From Mesorhizobium sp. M1D.F.Ca.ET.043.01.1.1 (GTDB taxonomy: Bacteria > Pseudomonadota > Alphaproteobacteria > Rhizobiales > Rhizobiaceae): a stretch of DNA of 64,000 bases. The stretch lies in contig NZ_CP034444.1 in NCBI RefSeq assembly GCF_003952385.1, forward strand, positions 6,337,001-6,401,000, given 5' to 3'. The position numbers and the translations under genes are program-made. The number at the start of each line of letters is the position of its first letter. The stretch's first letter is position 1. Under the pieces are notes generated by a model, which did no database searches, was not told where the DNA came from, and worked only from the letters and a program-made list of their open reading frames with translations. Below are positions 24,292-31,752 of the stretch, in pieces.

Positions 24292-24542
24292 GCACGACCA
24301 ATGCGGCTAATGACAACGGCGGCCCGTCTATCGAAATGTTCCATCTCACCGGCAAAGGCCCGTTCTGGAATCAGAGCAACGACACGCTGAGAGCAACGGC
24401 ACGGCAATGCGCGCTGAAGTTCTACGAATCAGAAGGCCGGCTTCTCGATGATCGGGAGATGCTGCTTCTCTGGGTAGCAGTGCAACGCTGGCATGGCGTG
24501 CCCGAGCATTCGTTGATGCCCGAGGAGATGCGTCGCCAATGA
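24288..24542 (+). CDS. Small hypothetical protein
   Basis: An 84-residue soluble protein (WNQSNDTLRATARQCALKFY; LLWVAVQRWHGVPEHSL). Its ATG overlaps the preceding stop and its TGA overlaps the following ATG. No family was recognised. The tight coupling on both sides supports expression. Confidence 0.5.
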   Translation: MSTTNAANDNGGPSIEMFHLTGKGPFWNQSNDTLRATARQCALKFYESEGRLLDDREMLLLWVAVQRWHGVPEHSLMPEEMRRQ

Positions 24543-24766
24543 TCAGCGGAAACCTGGCCGAAGCTGTTGAGTGGTTCGCGGCGCACGAGACCGATAGGCG
24601 CGGCATTGACGGCACAGCCTACGAGCAGATGAAGCGCGACTTCAATCTGAGCTTCGCCGAAGCCGTGCGGGTCTGCCGTGAGGTTCGCAAGCTGGTCGGA
24701 CCATACCCAGCCACCGGGGGGGTATCGACATCCAAAAGAGCAATCGAGCCCAGACCGCTCGGATAG
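24539..24766 (+). CDS. Small hypothetical protein, paralog of 20,373-20,591
   Basis: A 75-residue protein related in plan to the product of 20,373-20,591: both begin with an (L)xEAVxWF segment and end with an R(D/F)FxLSxxEAxxV helix pair. The C-terminal 20 residues are Gly/Pro-rich. Having the same family at both ends of the early gene run hints at paired regulators or partners. Confidence 0.55.
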   Translation: MISGNLAEAVEWFAAHETDRRGIDGTAYEQMKRDFNLSFAEAVRVCREVRKLVGPYPATGGVSTSKRAIEPRPLG

Positions 24767-24813
24767 CTTTTTGCGCATGAAATTGAGTAATTCATTCACG
24801 AGGCAAAACCCTA

Positions 24814-25182
24814 GTGGCTAAAAACCTTCAACTCGTTGCCAACAACCCGCCCGTGACCGGCGCGCCACCCAGGCCCCTCGGCCCGCACGGGATGGCTTTG
24901 TGGCAGTCGGTCAACGGCCAATACCAAATCGAAGACGCTGCTGGGATCGAGTTCCTTGTGACTGCCTGCCAGGCGCTCGATCGAGCCGAGGCATTGAAGG
25001 CGCAGATCGATGCTGACGGCGCTGTGATCCGCACCAAGGCCGGTTTGAAGGACCATCCGGGCCTCAAGCATGAAACTGCGGCGCGCTCGCTCTGCATCCG
25101 CACACTAGCAAGGCTCGGACTCGACCTTGAGCCGCTTCATGGCGGCCCTGGGCGGCCTGCCGGCGCCGGCTATAGGAGCTGA
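24814..25182 (+). CDS. Phage terminase small subunit, P27 family
   Basis: A 122-residue protein with the P27-type plan: PPRPLGPHGMALWQSV, then EFLVTACQALDRAEALKAQI, then a DADGAVIRTKAGLKDHPGLK segment and a final helix ending in LGLDLEPL. Small terminases recognise phage DNA for packaging and normally precede the large subunit. Here no large terminase follows. The start is GTG 24,814 with GAGG upstream. Its presence without partners is a typical feature of satellites that redirect a helper's packaging. Confidence 0.8.
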   Translation: MAKNLQLVANNPPVTGAPPRPLGPHGMALWQSVNGQYQIEDAAGIEFLVTACQALDRAEALKAQIDADGAVIRTKAGLKDHPGLKHETAARSLCIRTLARLGLDLEPLHGGPGRPAGAGYRS

Positions 25183-25185
25183 GGC

Positions 25186-25449
25186 ATGCCGACCAAACGC
25201 ACGCCACGGAATCGCAACGCAAAGCGCAGGATCACCTCGGCAGCAGTCGAAGCCTTCAGGGCGAACGACTTCAAGGCGCTGCATCGTGCCTTGGGTCTGA
25301 AGCCCTGGGAGATGTCGCCGCTGCCGCGCGATATCGAGCCGCTAGGCTGCGATCCTGAACGTCCACCGAATTCCAGGACAACCCTTTTCGACCAATCGTT
25401 CGAACAGGCGGTAGAGCTACAGCGCGCTCTTTTGGAGGCGGCACAATAA
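25186..25449 (+). CDS. Basic hypothetical protein after the small terminase
   Basis: An 87-residue protein, strongly basic at the N-terminus (MPTKRTPRNRNAKRRITSAA) and helical in the middle. It starts 3 bases after the small-terminase stop and ends overlapping the next ATG (TAATG). I recall similar short basic proteins next to P27 small terminases in rhizobial prophages; the role is unknown. Confidence 0.6.
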   Translation: MPTKRTPRNRNAKRRITSAAVEAFRANDFKALHRALGLKPWEMSPLPRDIEPLGCDPERPPNSRTTLFDQSFEQAVELQRALLEAAQ

Positions 25450-26117
25450 TGGCACGAAGTTTCTCTGGCGGTACGGATCAGTGCTACTGGTCAATGCCAA
25501 CAACATCGCCGGCCGTTGGCTCTTTCGCCTTTCGCATGAAAACCACACAAACCACCGTCAACGCGGCTGCGGTCGTTTATTGGGATACAAGCAGCCGATG
25601 GGGGTTTGGTTTCATTCTGAACAACACGGCCAACAAGCTTCTGGTGCAGGGTTATTCATCAAGCGGTACGCCAGCAATACAATTGAGCTCCACGACGACG
25701 GTAAACGACGGCAATTGGCATTCCATCGTATTTAATTACAACCGAGCCAACGGTGGCGCGAATGCTCTGTTTATTGATGGCACCCAAGAGGCGAGCGGCA
25801 ATTCTAGCGCTCTGTGGAATAAGTTAGGAAATAATCTGCCGATCGTGTTGGGCGACAGTCTCGACAGCTTCTGGGCTTCCTATGTAGGGGAGATCGCGGA
25901 AATAGGGCATTGGGCCGACGCGTCGAATTCGCAACTCGGCGCCGACGAAATAGCGGCCCTAGCAAAGGATTTTTCCCCCTTGCTCATTCGTCCTGCATCA
26001 CTTTTCTTCTACGCTCCCATTGTCAGGGAGACGCGGGAATTGAAGGCCGGACTAACGGCGACAGTGACGGGCGGCTCAGTGTCCGACCATCCGCGCAAGC
26101 TTGGTCCTGGCTGTTGA
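25449..26117 (+). CDS. LamG / concanavalin-A-like domain protein
   Basis: A 222-residue protein whose residues about 15-170 look like a LamG/ConA-like jelly roll: SFAFRMKTTQTT, WGFGFILNN, DGNWHSIVFNYNR, NALFIDGTQEASG, LGDSLDSFWASYVGEIAEIG and HWADASNSQLGADEIAALAK are the strands and end segment of this fold. Such modules are found in phage tail fibres and receptor-binding proteins. There is no signal peptide. GC is lower than in its neighbours, suggesting separate acquisition. Confidence 0.75.
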   Translation: MARSFSGGTDQCYWSMPTTSPAVGSFAFRMKTTQTTVNAAAVVYWDTSSRWGFGFILNNTANKLLVQGYSSSGTPAIQLSSTTTVNDGNWHSIVFNYNRANGGANALFIDGTQEASGNSSALWNKLGNNLPIVLGDSLDSFWASYVGEIAEIGHWADASNSQLGADEIAALAKDFSPLLIRPASLFFYAPIVRETRELKAGLTATVTGGSVSDHPRKLGPGC

Positions 26118-26157
26118 TCAGCCCCAGCCGATAAACGCAAAAAAGAGACATAGAAAA

Positions 26158-26856
26158 ATGCTTTGCTCAACCGGCTCATTCTTCGGCAACTCGGCGCCCC
26201 CGTCGCCGCCACCCACACCGATGACGTACAGCTATGAAGGGGCGACGGTCGACAACGCGAACGGCTCTTCATATACCTTCACTGGGAAGTCCGTTGGTGC
26301 TGTCGGCGCGGGTCGCGTGCTGGCAGTAGGTGTAAACATCAGCGTCAGCAACATCGGAACACCCAGAAGCGTAAGCGGCGTCACCTGCAACGGCGTGGCG
26401 ATGAGTGCCGGTCCAGCGGCCAACGGCGGTGCGACCGGTCAGAGTTCGGCAGCTTGGTTCTATATCGTCGAACCAACCGGAACCACGGCAAACTTCGTCG
26501 TAACCACCTCGGGGAGCGTCACCAACTGCACGATCGCGGTTTATCGGCTGTTCCCCAGCAGCAGCACGCCCGTGGACAGCGTGTCGACCGCCGGCAGCGC
26601 GTCGGCCACACTGACCGATCTCGAAGTGAAGACTGCCGGTCTAGCCCTGATCCTGTCGACCTCATCGGGAAACGTCGGCTCGTACTCATGGAGCGGGGTC
26701 GACACTCCCGTCAACGACGAGGTCAACTTGACCAACGATCGGCCCTCCCCAACGAACGCCTGGTCGATACCCACAACCGAAAACGACACCACGCGAGACT
26801 TCACCATCAACGCGTCAGGGTCGACGATCCGGGCCGTGGGTTTCTCGTTCCAATAA
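26158..26856 (+). CDS. Beta-rich structural-like hypothetical protein
   Basis: A 232-residue Gly/Ser/Thr-rich protein with alternating strands (SYTFTGKSVGAVGAGRVLAV; ANFVVTTSGSVTNCTIAVYR) and few charged residues. It is reminiscent of phage virion surface or fibre-associated proteins, but no family was recognised. The start is ATG 26,158; 40 bases separate it from the LamG gene. It has the same low-complexity Ser/Thr style and is likely part of the same surface module. Confidence 0.55.
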   Translation: MLCSTGSFFGNSAPPSPPPTPMTYSYEGATVDNANGSSYTFTGKSVGAVGAGRVLAVGVNISVSNIGTPRSVSGVTCNGVAMSAGPAANGGATGQSSAAWFYIVEPTGTTANFVVTTSGSVTNCTIAVYRLFPSSSTPVDSVSTAGSASATLTDLEVKTAGLALILSTSSGNVGSYSWSGVDTPVNDEVNLTNDRPSPTNAWSIPTTENDTTRDFTINASGSTIRAVGFSFQ

Positions 26857-26968
26857 CGACCACGAGGCCTTCATCCTGTGCCTGACAGGTCGGCGGCGAG
26901 CTGGCTCTAAAGGCCCTTTTCTGCGGAACTGTCATCGGGCATGATCAGGGCATGGCAAGGGGACAGCC

Positions 26969-27184
26969 ATGCTCAAACCGGGACGAAAGCCGCAGAAGAT
27001 CTATCCGAATGCTGATCGGTACGGAGAGGATGGCCGGCGGCTCTACAGCGCCTACGACGGGGCAGCGGTTGCCCGACGACCTGGCCGCCAACTGTGGGTG
27101 AAGCGCTTCCGGCTCGTGGCGATCGTGCTGGCCTTCATCGCCGGAGCGCTGGCTGCCATCATCATCAGCGCGTTGCCGCATTAG
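26969..27184 (+). CDS. Small membrane protein, one C-terminal helix
   Basis: A 71-residue protein with a polar, Arg/Tyr/Gly-rich N-terminus and a hydrophobic helix at about residues 47-69 (FRLVAIVLAFIAGALAAIII). AGGGGAC precedes the ATG. It lies late in the tail-like region. A holin-like role was considered, but a single helix and no lysin nearby argue against it. Confidence 0.5.
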   Translation: MLKPGRKPQKIYPNADRYGEDGRRLYSAYDGAAVARRPGRQLWVKRFRLVAIVLAFIAGALAAIIISALPH

Positions 27185-27186
27185 TT

Positions 27187-27492
27187 ATGTCGGGCGAGAC
27201 GGCAAACCTCGAAGTCTGGCATCGCGACGCGAACCATGCGCTTTTTATGGTACTGATAGAGTGCTGTCAGATCATCATAGATACGGCCGATGAATCCGAC
27301 GCCATGGTCGCAATCGTCGCTCGGAACATCAAGCAGTCGGGCAAGACCAAGATGGCCAACAAGGAAATAGCCGAGTGCGCATATCGGCTCGCCCTTGGTC
27401 TTAAGCAGTGGAAGCACCCGCAGGCCGAGGCTTTGGCGCGCCTGGTTGCGCAGATCATGCTCGCCGACAGGTGGGAAGCGAAATTGCGGTAG
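27187..27492 (+). CDS. Small hypothetical protein
   Basis: A 101-residue helical protein (LFMVLIECCQIIIDTADESD; MANKEIAECAYRLALGLKQW) starting 2 bases after the preceding stop. No family was recognised. It converges with the minus-strand gene ending at 27,497. Confidence 0.5.
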   Translation: MSGETANLEVWHRDANHALFMVLIECCQIIIDTADESDAMVAIVARNIKQSGKTKMANKEIAECAYRLALGLKQWKHPQAEALARLVAQIMLADRWEAKLR

Positions 27493-27496
27493 CTAT

Positions 27497-27652
27497 CTAG
27501 CCCGCGATTGCCATTCCGATGGCGAAGCCGATGCCAATAGCGATGCCCAGGAAGAGCTTTCCGGCTAAGTCGAGGGCGATGACGCGGACTTTGCCCCAAA
27601 CGTCTACGTGGGGCTCTCTGAGGGCGCTGGAAAGGGCGTCAAACGTTTCCAT
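27497..27652 (-). CDS. Small membrane protein
   Basis: A 51-residue protein (METFDALSSALREPHVDVWG, then a hydrophobic helix LFLGIAIGIGFAIGMAIAG at the C-terminus). It continues, in the same frame, a broken copy of a small-barrel gene that lies just upstream; I think the real start is ATG 27,652. Its function is unknown. Confidence 0.4.
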   Translation of the reverse strand: METFDALSSALREPHVDVWGKVRVIALDLAGKLFLGIAIGIGFAIGMAIAG

Positions 27653-27787
27653 GCCGAAGATTCTAGATCGAAACGGATTCGCTGTGAATCCCCCATCCTC
27701 TGGTGCGAAGACACCAGTCTGTGACGCGCCTGCGGACTGTCGCGGTGATCGCGACGTATCGTCGCCAATGTGTATGCCCTTCGCCAT
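27653..27787 (-). pseudogene. Frameshifted fragment of the 16,420-16,713 gene family
   Basis: From ATG 27,787 the DNA matches the 5' end of the intact gene that begins at 16,713 (MAKGIHIGDD against MAKGINIGDE). A two-base insertion after the tenth codon breaks the frame; with it removed the sequence reads VAITATVRRRVTD, matching VAITAKVRRRVTE in the intact copy. After about 70 bases the match ends. The fragment shows sequence shared between the element and its left flank. Confidence 0.65.
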
Positions 27788-27909
27788 GGTTAACGAGTCT
27801 GGAGCGGGCACGGGCTTCTACTTGCATATCAAGCGAGTCGGGACCGTTCCAAAACCTTGGCTCGAAACAAAAGCCACCTTCAGCGGTTCCTCTTCATTGG
27901 AGGAAACCC

Positions 27910-28086
27910 ATGTGCCCGACCGCCGACAATGGGGATGATCGCAAAGCCCATCTAAAACTGTTGGCAGAGCGACTTACGAGGGAGACTGGCATCGGGGAGG
28001 AAGAGGCCAGGCGTCTGATCGATCTGATTGGAACAGATTGGGATTCGCTGTTTCGCGAGGCCCGATTCCTGAAAGGGCGGCATTGA
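27910..28086 (+). CDS. Small acidic/basic hypothetical protein
   Basis: A 58-residue protein (DRKAHLKLLAERLTRETGIG; EEEARRLIDLIGTDWDSLFR). TTGGAGG, a strong ribosome-binding site, precedes ATG 27,910. The stop is 1 base before the DUF768 gene, so the two are likely co-transcribed. Helical; function unknown. Confidence 0.55.
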   Translation: MCPTADNGDDRKAHLKLLAERLTRETGIGEEEARRLIDLIGTDWDSLFREARFLKGRH

Positions 28087-28087
28087 G

Positions 28088-28309
28088 ATGAGTACGCGCG
28101 GCATCAACTTCCTCCACAAATGGATTTCCAACAACATCTCGGAGACGGTCGGCGCCGACATCATCTCGGTGGCTGAATTGACCCAAAAGCTTTTTGCTGA
28201 CGCCAAGGCAATCGGGGTCGACAGCACGGAGATCGAGGAAGAAATTGGAAGCGTCTACGAGGTGATCTTTGACGCGACCGTTCATCGCGAGGCCGGCGTG
28301 GCGGATTGA
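28088..28309 (+). CDS. DUF768 family protein
   Basis: A 73-residue protein matching DUF768, a family found mainly in Mesorhizobium, often many copies per genome. Signature segments: STRGINFLHKWISNN and EIEEEIGSVYEVIFDATVHR. It follows the preceding gene by 1 base. Function unknown; it supports a Mesorhizobium-like host. Confidence 0.8.
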   Translation: MSTRGINFLHKWISNNISETVGADIISVAELTQKLFADAKAIGVDSTEIEEEIGSVYEVIFDATVHREAGVAD

Positions 28310-28502
28310 GCCATGGCATGCCTGCGGGGAGCCATCGCCATGCCTCGATTACGCGCCAGCAGGGCCTGATGGCGTTCCTGAGGATAGGTACGCCAGCACA
28401 GCCGGGGCGGCGGGCTTTTCATATCGGGATTCAAAAACTCTGCCACAATTCCGCCTTCAAAATGACGCGTGACGGCCGCATTTCGTGAGTACAATTCTCG
28501 GC

Positions 28503-28718
28503 ATGTTGAGGCACGGGATAGCCGACCCTATAGAGGTCACCATTTTGGCAAGGACCGTGAACGACTACTGCTCAAAGCATAAGATCAAGCGTACCGATGA
28601 TCGCGAGCGGATTGCGATCAAAGCGATGTGCCTTTTCGGGCGGGGCATTACCGATCCAGAGGCGCTCTCAATGGCGCTTGAACAGGTAGGCCAAGGGGAA
28701 CCTGGCCCTGCCGGATAG
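28503..28718 (+). CDS. Small hypothetical protein
   Basis: A 71-residue protein (MLRHGIADPIEVTILARTVN; AIKAMCLFGRGITDPEALSM). An in-frame GTG at 28,485 is an alternative start, and neither has a strong site. The style is that of short rhizobial hypotheticals, similar in tone to the partial gene at 1-196. No function assigned. Confidence 0.5.
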   Translation: MLRHGIADPIEVTILARTVNDYCSKHKIKRTDDRERIAIKAMCLFGRGITDPEALSMALEQVGQGEPGPAG

Positions 28719-28898
28719 CCCGGTTCAGGCAACCTCCTGTGTCAATATGGGGAAAACAACCGGGCTATTCGGCCTTCACTAGGCAGGCGGCCATGCCGAC
28801 CACGTGGTCGCATCTCCTTTTGCCCAGAACGGTACCAGCCACCATTGGCCGGCGCCACGCACTTGCCCTTTGAATCATAAGTTCATTAGCGCTAAAAT

Positions 28899-29102
28899 AT
28901 GCCCATGCTATGGGATAGCGATCAGGAAATGATTGACTGCGCCCGCCGTGCCATTGCTCGAACGCATATCGATGTCAGAGACATCAAATGGGCGGTCGAG
29001 CAAACGCGGCTCGCTATTCTGCGGTCTCGCGAACATTTGAGGCGGTTGGAGTGCAACACGCCGAACGGAAGTGCCCCAGGCCAAACAACCGCAAAGGTCT
29101 AG
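28899..29102 (+). CDS. Small hypothetical protein
   Basis: A 67-residue, charged helical protein (DCARRAIARTHIDVRDIKWA). The preceding 180 bases hold no gene. Its stop codon overlaps the stop of the convergent minus-strand gene. No family was recognised. Confidence 0.45.
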   Translation: MPMLWDSDQEMIDCARRAIARTHIDVRDIKWAVEQTRLAILRSREHLRRLECNTPNGSAPGQTTAKV

Positions 29103-29317
29103 GCTGCCTTTCTACGCTCTGCCTCTTCTAGCAGCCGCGACAAGTGCGATTCATGAAACGACTGTAGGCTTTCGAGCAATTGCAGAAAATCGAGAGCCTG
29201 CCCAGAGAGGGCGTGAAGGCGCTGAAGTGCCTCGACTCGCTCTCGCTGCTGGATGATATGCCGTTCGCCGCGTCGGACGTGCCGCCGCACTATTTCAATG
29301 TCATCTACAAGCGCCAT
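29099..29317 (-). CDS. Small helical hypothetical protein, relative of 16,780-17,025
   Basis: A 72-residue protein (RRHVRRGERHIIQQRERVEA; LESLQSFHESHLSRLLEEAE) with the same layout as the protein at 16,780-17,025 outside the element. No strong ribosome-binding site was seen. Function unknown. Confidence 0.5.
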   Translation of the reverse strand: MALVDDIEIVRRHVRRGERHIIQQRERVEALQRLHALSGQALDFLQLLESLQSFHESHLSRLLEEAERRKAA

Positions 29318-29370
29318 GACCGGTAACGGTCATTCTGCGAGCTGGTTCCAACTCGCTGGACGGCATAGCT

Positions 29371-30585
29371 GTGGCGGCCAGCAGTGTCCCCGATACCAAC
29401 GTGCTGCTGCACCTATTTCGGTTCATGCCAAAGCAGCGGAAGGAAGTGATTGCCGCGTTCGAGTCGTTCGGCAAGCGACTGTGGTTGCCGCATCAAGTGG
29501 CTAAGGAGTTCCAGGACGGCTGGAGATCCGCCGACAGTGAAAATCGCCGGCTCTACGCTAAGCTGAAAGAGGATCTCGCAGAGAAACGGAGGGAGATCGA
29601 AAATTTGATTAAAGGTTCCAGCCGGTTTGATCCGTGGCCGAAAGGGTCGCCGATGCTGCAGGTAGCGGGCTTCTTTGAAAGCTTGTCGGCGGAGGTAGAT
29701 TCTGCGACGGCGAAGCTCCCCGACGCGAACGCAGTTTTTGATGCCGTTACCGGCCTATTTGATGGCAAGGTGAGCGAGCAGCCAAAGAAGACCGACCTTG
29801 AGGCACGCCGCAAGGAGGCTGACCGTCGAAAGCAGGACAAAGTTCCTCCAGGTTACCGGGACAAGAGACCCGGCGATTACCTGATCTGGGCTGAGTTGAA
29901 GGAGAAGGCTAAGACCGCGAAACTCCCGGTTCTCTTTATCACCGCCGACGTGAAGGAGGACTGGTGGCTCAGGCACGGTGGCAAGACAGTTGGGCCACGA
30001 CCGGAACTTCGAGATGAGTTTTCGGCTGAAACCGGCCAGATGTTTTACGCATATGAAGCTGATCGGTTTCTCTCGCTGGTAGCCGAACGCAACAAGAATC
30101 TGGTCTCTGACGACACCGTTCTAGAGATGAAAAGAATACAGAACAGACGCTTGGTGGCAGCGTCATCGCTGAGGATTCGATCCAAGCTTAGAGAGTTACT
30201 TGAGGATATCGTCCTAAAGGAAGGCGCGAGCCAGGAAGGACTTCTCGCATACGCTGCTAATATCGCTGTAGTACTAGATCTGATTGAGCCTACTATTGTG
30301 GCGCGAGCTGCCGGAAAAGAAACTGGCGACGATCCTGAAGCTCTCAAGAAGCATGCGGACGATCTGAAATCTGACGCGCTAAATGACGTTATCTATTTTG
30401 ATGACAGCGAGGTTGGGGCTCATAACGTTGCTATGTTTGACAAGCTCATCGACCTCTTGAGAGATACGGAGTATCGGAACGAGCTTGAACACATACTAAA
30501 CCGCCTTGCGGCGACACGCGAACTCCGCGAGCGGATCGAAGAGACCCGCCAAACGCTGGACAAGCAGCAGCCGGGCGCACCTTGA
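29371..30585 (+). CDS. PIN-like domain protein (PIN_8 / DUF4935-like), candidate defence nuclease
   Basis: A 404-residue protein. The N-terminus VPDTNVLLHLFRF carries the first PIN aspartate, LPHQVAKEFQDGW a conserved Glu, and PVLFITADVKEDWW the later Asp pair. This is a PIN-fold nuclease core spread over about residues 5-210, with a helical insert, as in the PIN_8 family. The C-terminal 180 residues are helical (IRSKLRELLEDIVLKEGASQ, and EYRNELEHILNRLAATRELR near the end) with no recognised domain. The start is GTG 29,371. There is no antitoxin partner next to it, so a classic VapC pair is unlikely. Such proteins are frequent cargo of phage-related islands. Confidence 0.7.
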   Translation: MAASSVPDTNVLLHLFRFMPKQRKEVIAAFESFGKRLWLPHQVAKEFQDGWRSADSENRRLYAKLKEDLAEKRREIENLIKGSSRFDPWPKGSPMLQVAGFFESLSAEVDSATAKLPDANAVFDAVTGLFDGKVSEQPKKTDLEARRKEADRRKQDKVPPGYRDKRPGDYLIWAELKEKAKTAKLPVLFITADVKEDWWLRHGGKTVGPRPELRDEFSAETGQMFYAYEADRFLSLVAERNKNLVSDDTVLEMKRIQNRRLVAASSLRIRSKLRELLEDIVLKEGASQEGLLAYAANIAVVLDLIEPTIVARAAGKETGDDPEALKKHADDLKSDALNDVIYFDDSEVGAHNVAMFDKLIDLLRDTEYRNELEHILNRLAATRELRERIEETRQTLDKQQPGAP

Positions 30586-30614
30586 GGCGGTCCAATCAGC
30601 GAGCCTAGTAGTTC

Positions 30615-30857
30615 TTAGGGCTTCTTCAGCCTCACGCCAGCGCCGCCGCCGTTCTCGGAGATGAACTCGACGCCGGCCGATTCCAATGCCGACCGCACAG
30701 CGCCAAGGTTGTTCGCCATCCCGGCGGCTTCACCTTGGCTGGCTTCCATGCGCTTGAGCGTGGGGACGGAAATATTCGCCTTCGCAGCCAAGTCGGCCTG
30801 GGTGACGCCTACGAGAGCGCGGGCAGCAGCAATCTGTCGGCCAGTAAGTTTGTCCAT
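30615..30857 (-). CDS. XRE-type helix-turn-helix repressor
   Basis: An 80-residue XRE/HTH_3 protein: TGRQIAAARALVGVTQADLA (helix 1-2) and ANISVPTLKRMEASQG (recognition helix). The start is ATG 30,857, inside a longer open frame. It is transcribed away from the gene at 30,947. The 89 bases between them contain two repeated 15-base sites beginning GTATCAC, so self- and cross-regulation is likely. Confidence 0.8.
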   Translation of the reverse strand: MDKLTGRQIAAARALVGVTQADLAAKANISVPTLKRMEASQGEAAGMANNLGAVRSALESAGVEFISENGGGAGVRLKKP

Positions 30858-30859
30858 TA

Positions 30860-30924
30860 GTATCACAATTATCCCAAAGTATTGACTATTGGCTTGCGCT
30901 GAGCCATTGGTATCACGTTGATAC
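30860..30924. promoter_or_regulatory. Paired candidate operators of the XRE repressor
   Basis: GTATCACAATTATCC (30,860-30,874) and GTATCACGTTGATAC (30,910-30,924) share the GTATCAC half. The second is a perfect 5-5-5 palindrome; the first differs in its right half. One abuts the repressor's start codon and the other sits before the divergent gene. A TTGACT at 30,882-30,887 between them could be a -35 element. Confidence 0.5.
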
Positions 30925-30946
30925 GCTAATCTCAACGGAGAACACA

Positions 30947-31645
30947 ATGCCGAACCCACACGTTCCGGCAGCCGGCGAAGCTATGCCCGCTGCCAAACTC
31001 ATCACCGGGAGGTTTTCCCGCCGTGCCATGCTCGTCGGCGCAGTAGCCGCTGTCCCGGCCATAGCGGGCGCTGTATCGGCGCCGGCGGAGATGCATGGCC
31101 GACTTCCGGCAGAGCATCCCGATGCCAAACTCTTCCGGCTCGATCTGGAAATGGCGGAAGCCCAGGCCAGGAAGGAAGAGGCCTTGAAGGTCGAGAGCGA
31201 GACCTACAGCAAATGCCGTGAACTGCACCCGCCGGAAATGGGAGAGTGGCAGGATCTGGAAATGCCCGCAGACGTTCTGACCTATGTCACCGCCCAACCC
31301 TTCGCCAACCCGAAGAACGATCCTGAGGAGGTCCGCGCATATTGGCAGGCTCGCAAGGAGAGCAGGAAGGCCCACCAGGCCTTGCAGGAGGCGCGCCTTG
31401 AGCAAGTTGAGGCCATCAACCGCCAGGGCGGCTTGACCGCCGCAGAACTGGCCTACGAAGCCCGCTTCGAGGAAGCCTGGGAAATCGGTAAGCGCATCTT
31501 CGACACGCCGGCCAACACGCTTGACGGCATGATGATCAAGCTGCGCACGGCCGACAGGCTGGAACTGCCCATCGGCGCCGAGGATAACGAAGCCCTTGCA
31601 TCCATCGCGGCCGACATCAAGCGGCTCGTCGGGGGCGCGTCATGA
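30947..31645 (+). CDS. Protein with a twin-arginine-like N-terminal signal
   Basis: A 232-residue protein. Residues 20-45 (ITGRFSRRAMLVGAVAAVPA, then IAGAVSA) have a Tat-like signal: SRR, hydrophobic core and small residues before a possible cleavage site, though the consensus is weak. The rest is helical and charged (QARKEEALKVESETYSKCRE; AYWQARKESRKAHQALQEAR), likely coiled coil. GGAG precedes the ATG. The ATG of the next microprotein overlaps its stop. Its transcription is probably repressed by the divergent XRE protein. Function unknown. Confidence 0.6.
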   Translation: MPNPHVPAAGEAMPAAKLITGRFSRRAMLVGAVAAVPAIAGAVSAPAEMHGRLPAEHPDAKLFRLDLEMAEAQARKEEALKVESETYSKCRELHPPEMGEWQDLEMPADVLTYVTAQPFANPKNDPEEVRAYWQARKESRKAHQALQEARLEQVEAINRQGGLTAAELAYEARFEEAWEIGKRIFDTPANTLDGMMIKLRTADRLELPIGAEDNEALASIAADIKRLVGGAS

Positions 31646-31752
31646 ACGCCGACGAGATCAAGTTCCTTCGGCTCTTGCGCCAACTCTCGCCCGAGAAGCG
31701 GCGCTTGGTCGCTGATCTGCTTCGCGAGCTGGTGCCGGAGGTGAAGTCATGA
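31642..31752 (+). CDS. 36-residue microprotein between two overlapping genes
   Basis: ATG overlaps the preceding stop (ATGA at 31,642) and the TGA overlaps the next ATG (31,749). The product, MNADEIKFLRLLRQLSPEKR followed by RLVADLLRELVPEVKS, is a single amphipathic helix pair. Two ATGA junctions in a row, together with its protein-like composition, make it a likely real gene. Confidence 0.55.
   Translation: MNADEIKFLRLLRQLSPEKRRLVADLLRELVPEVKS

Noticed and set aside
29099..30585. Toxin-antitoxin pair with the PIN-like protein as toxin
   Set aside because: The adjacent small gene is on the other strand and related to a non-antitoxin family outside the element; the PIN-like protein is about three times the length of VapC toxins.
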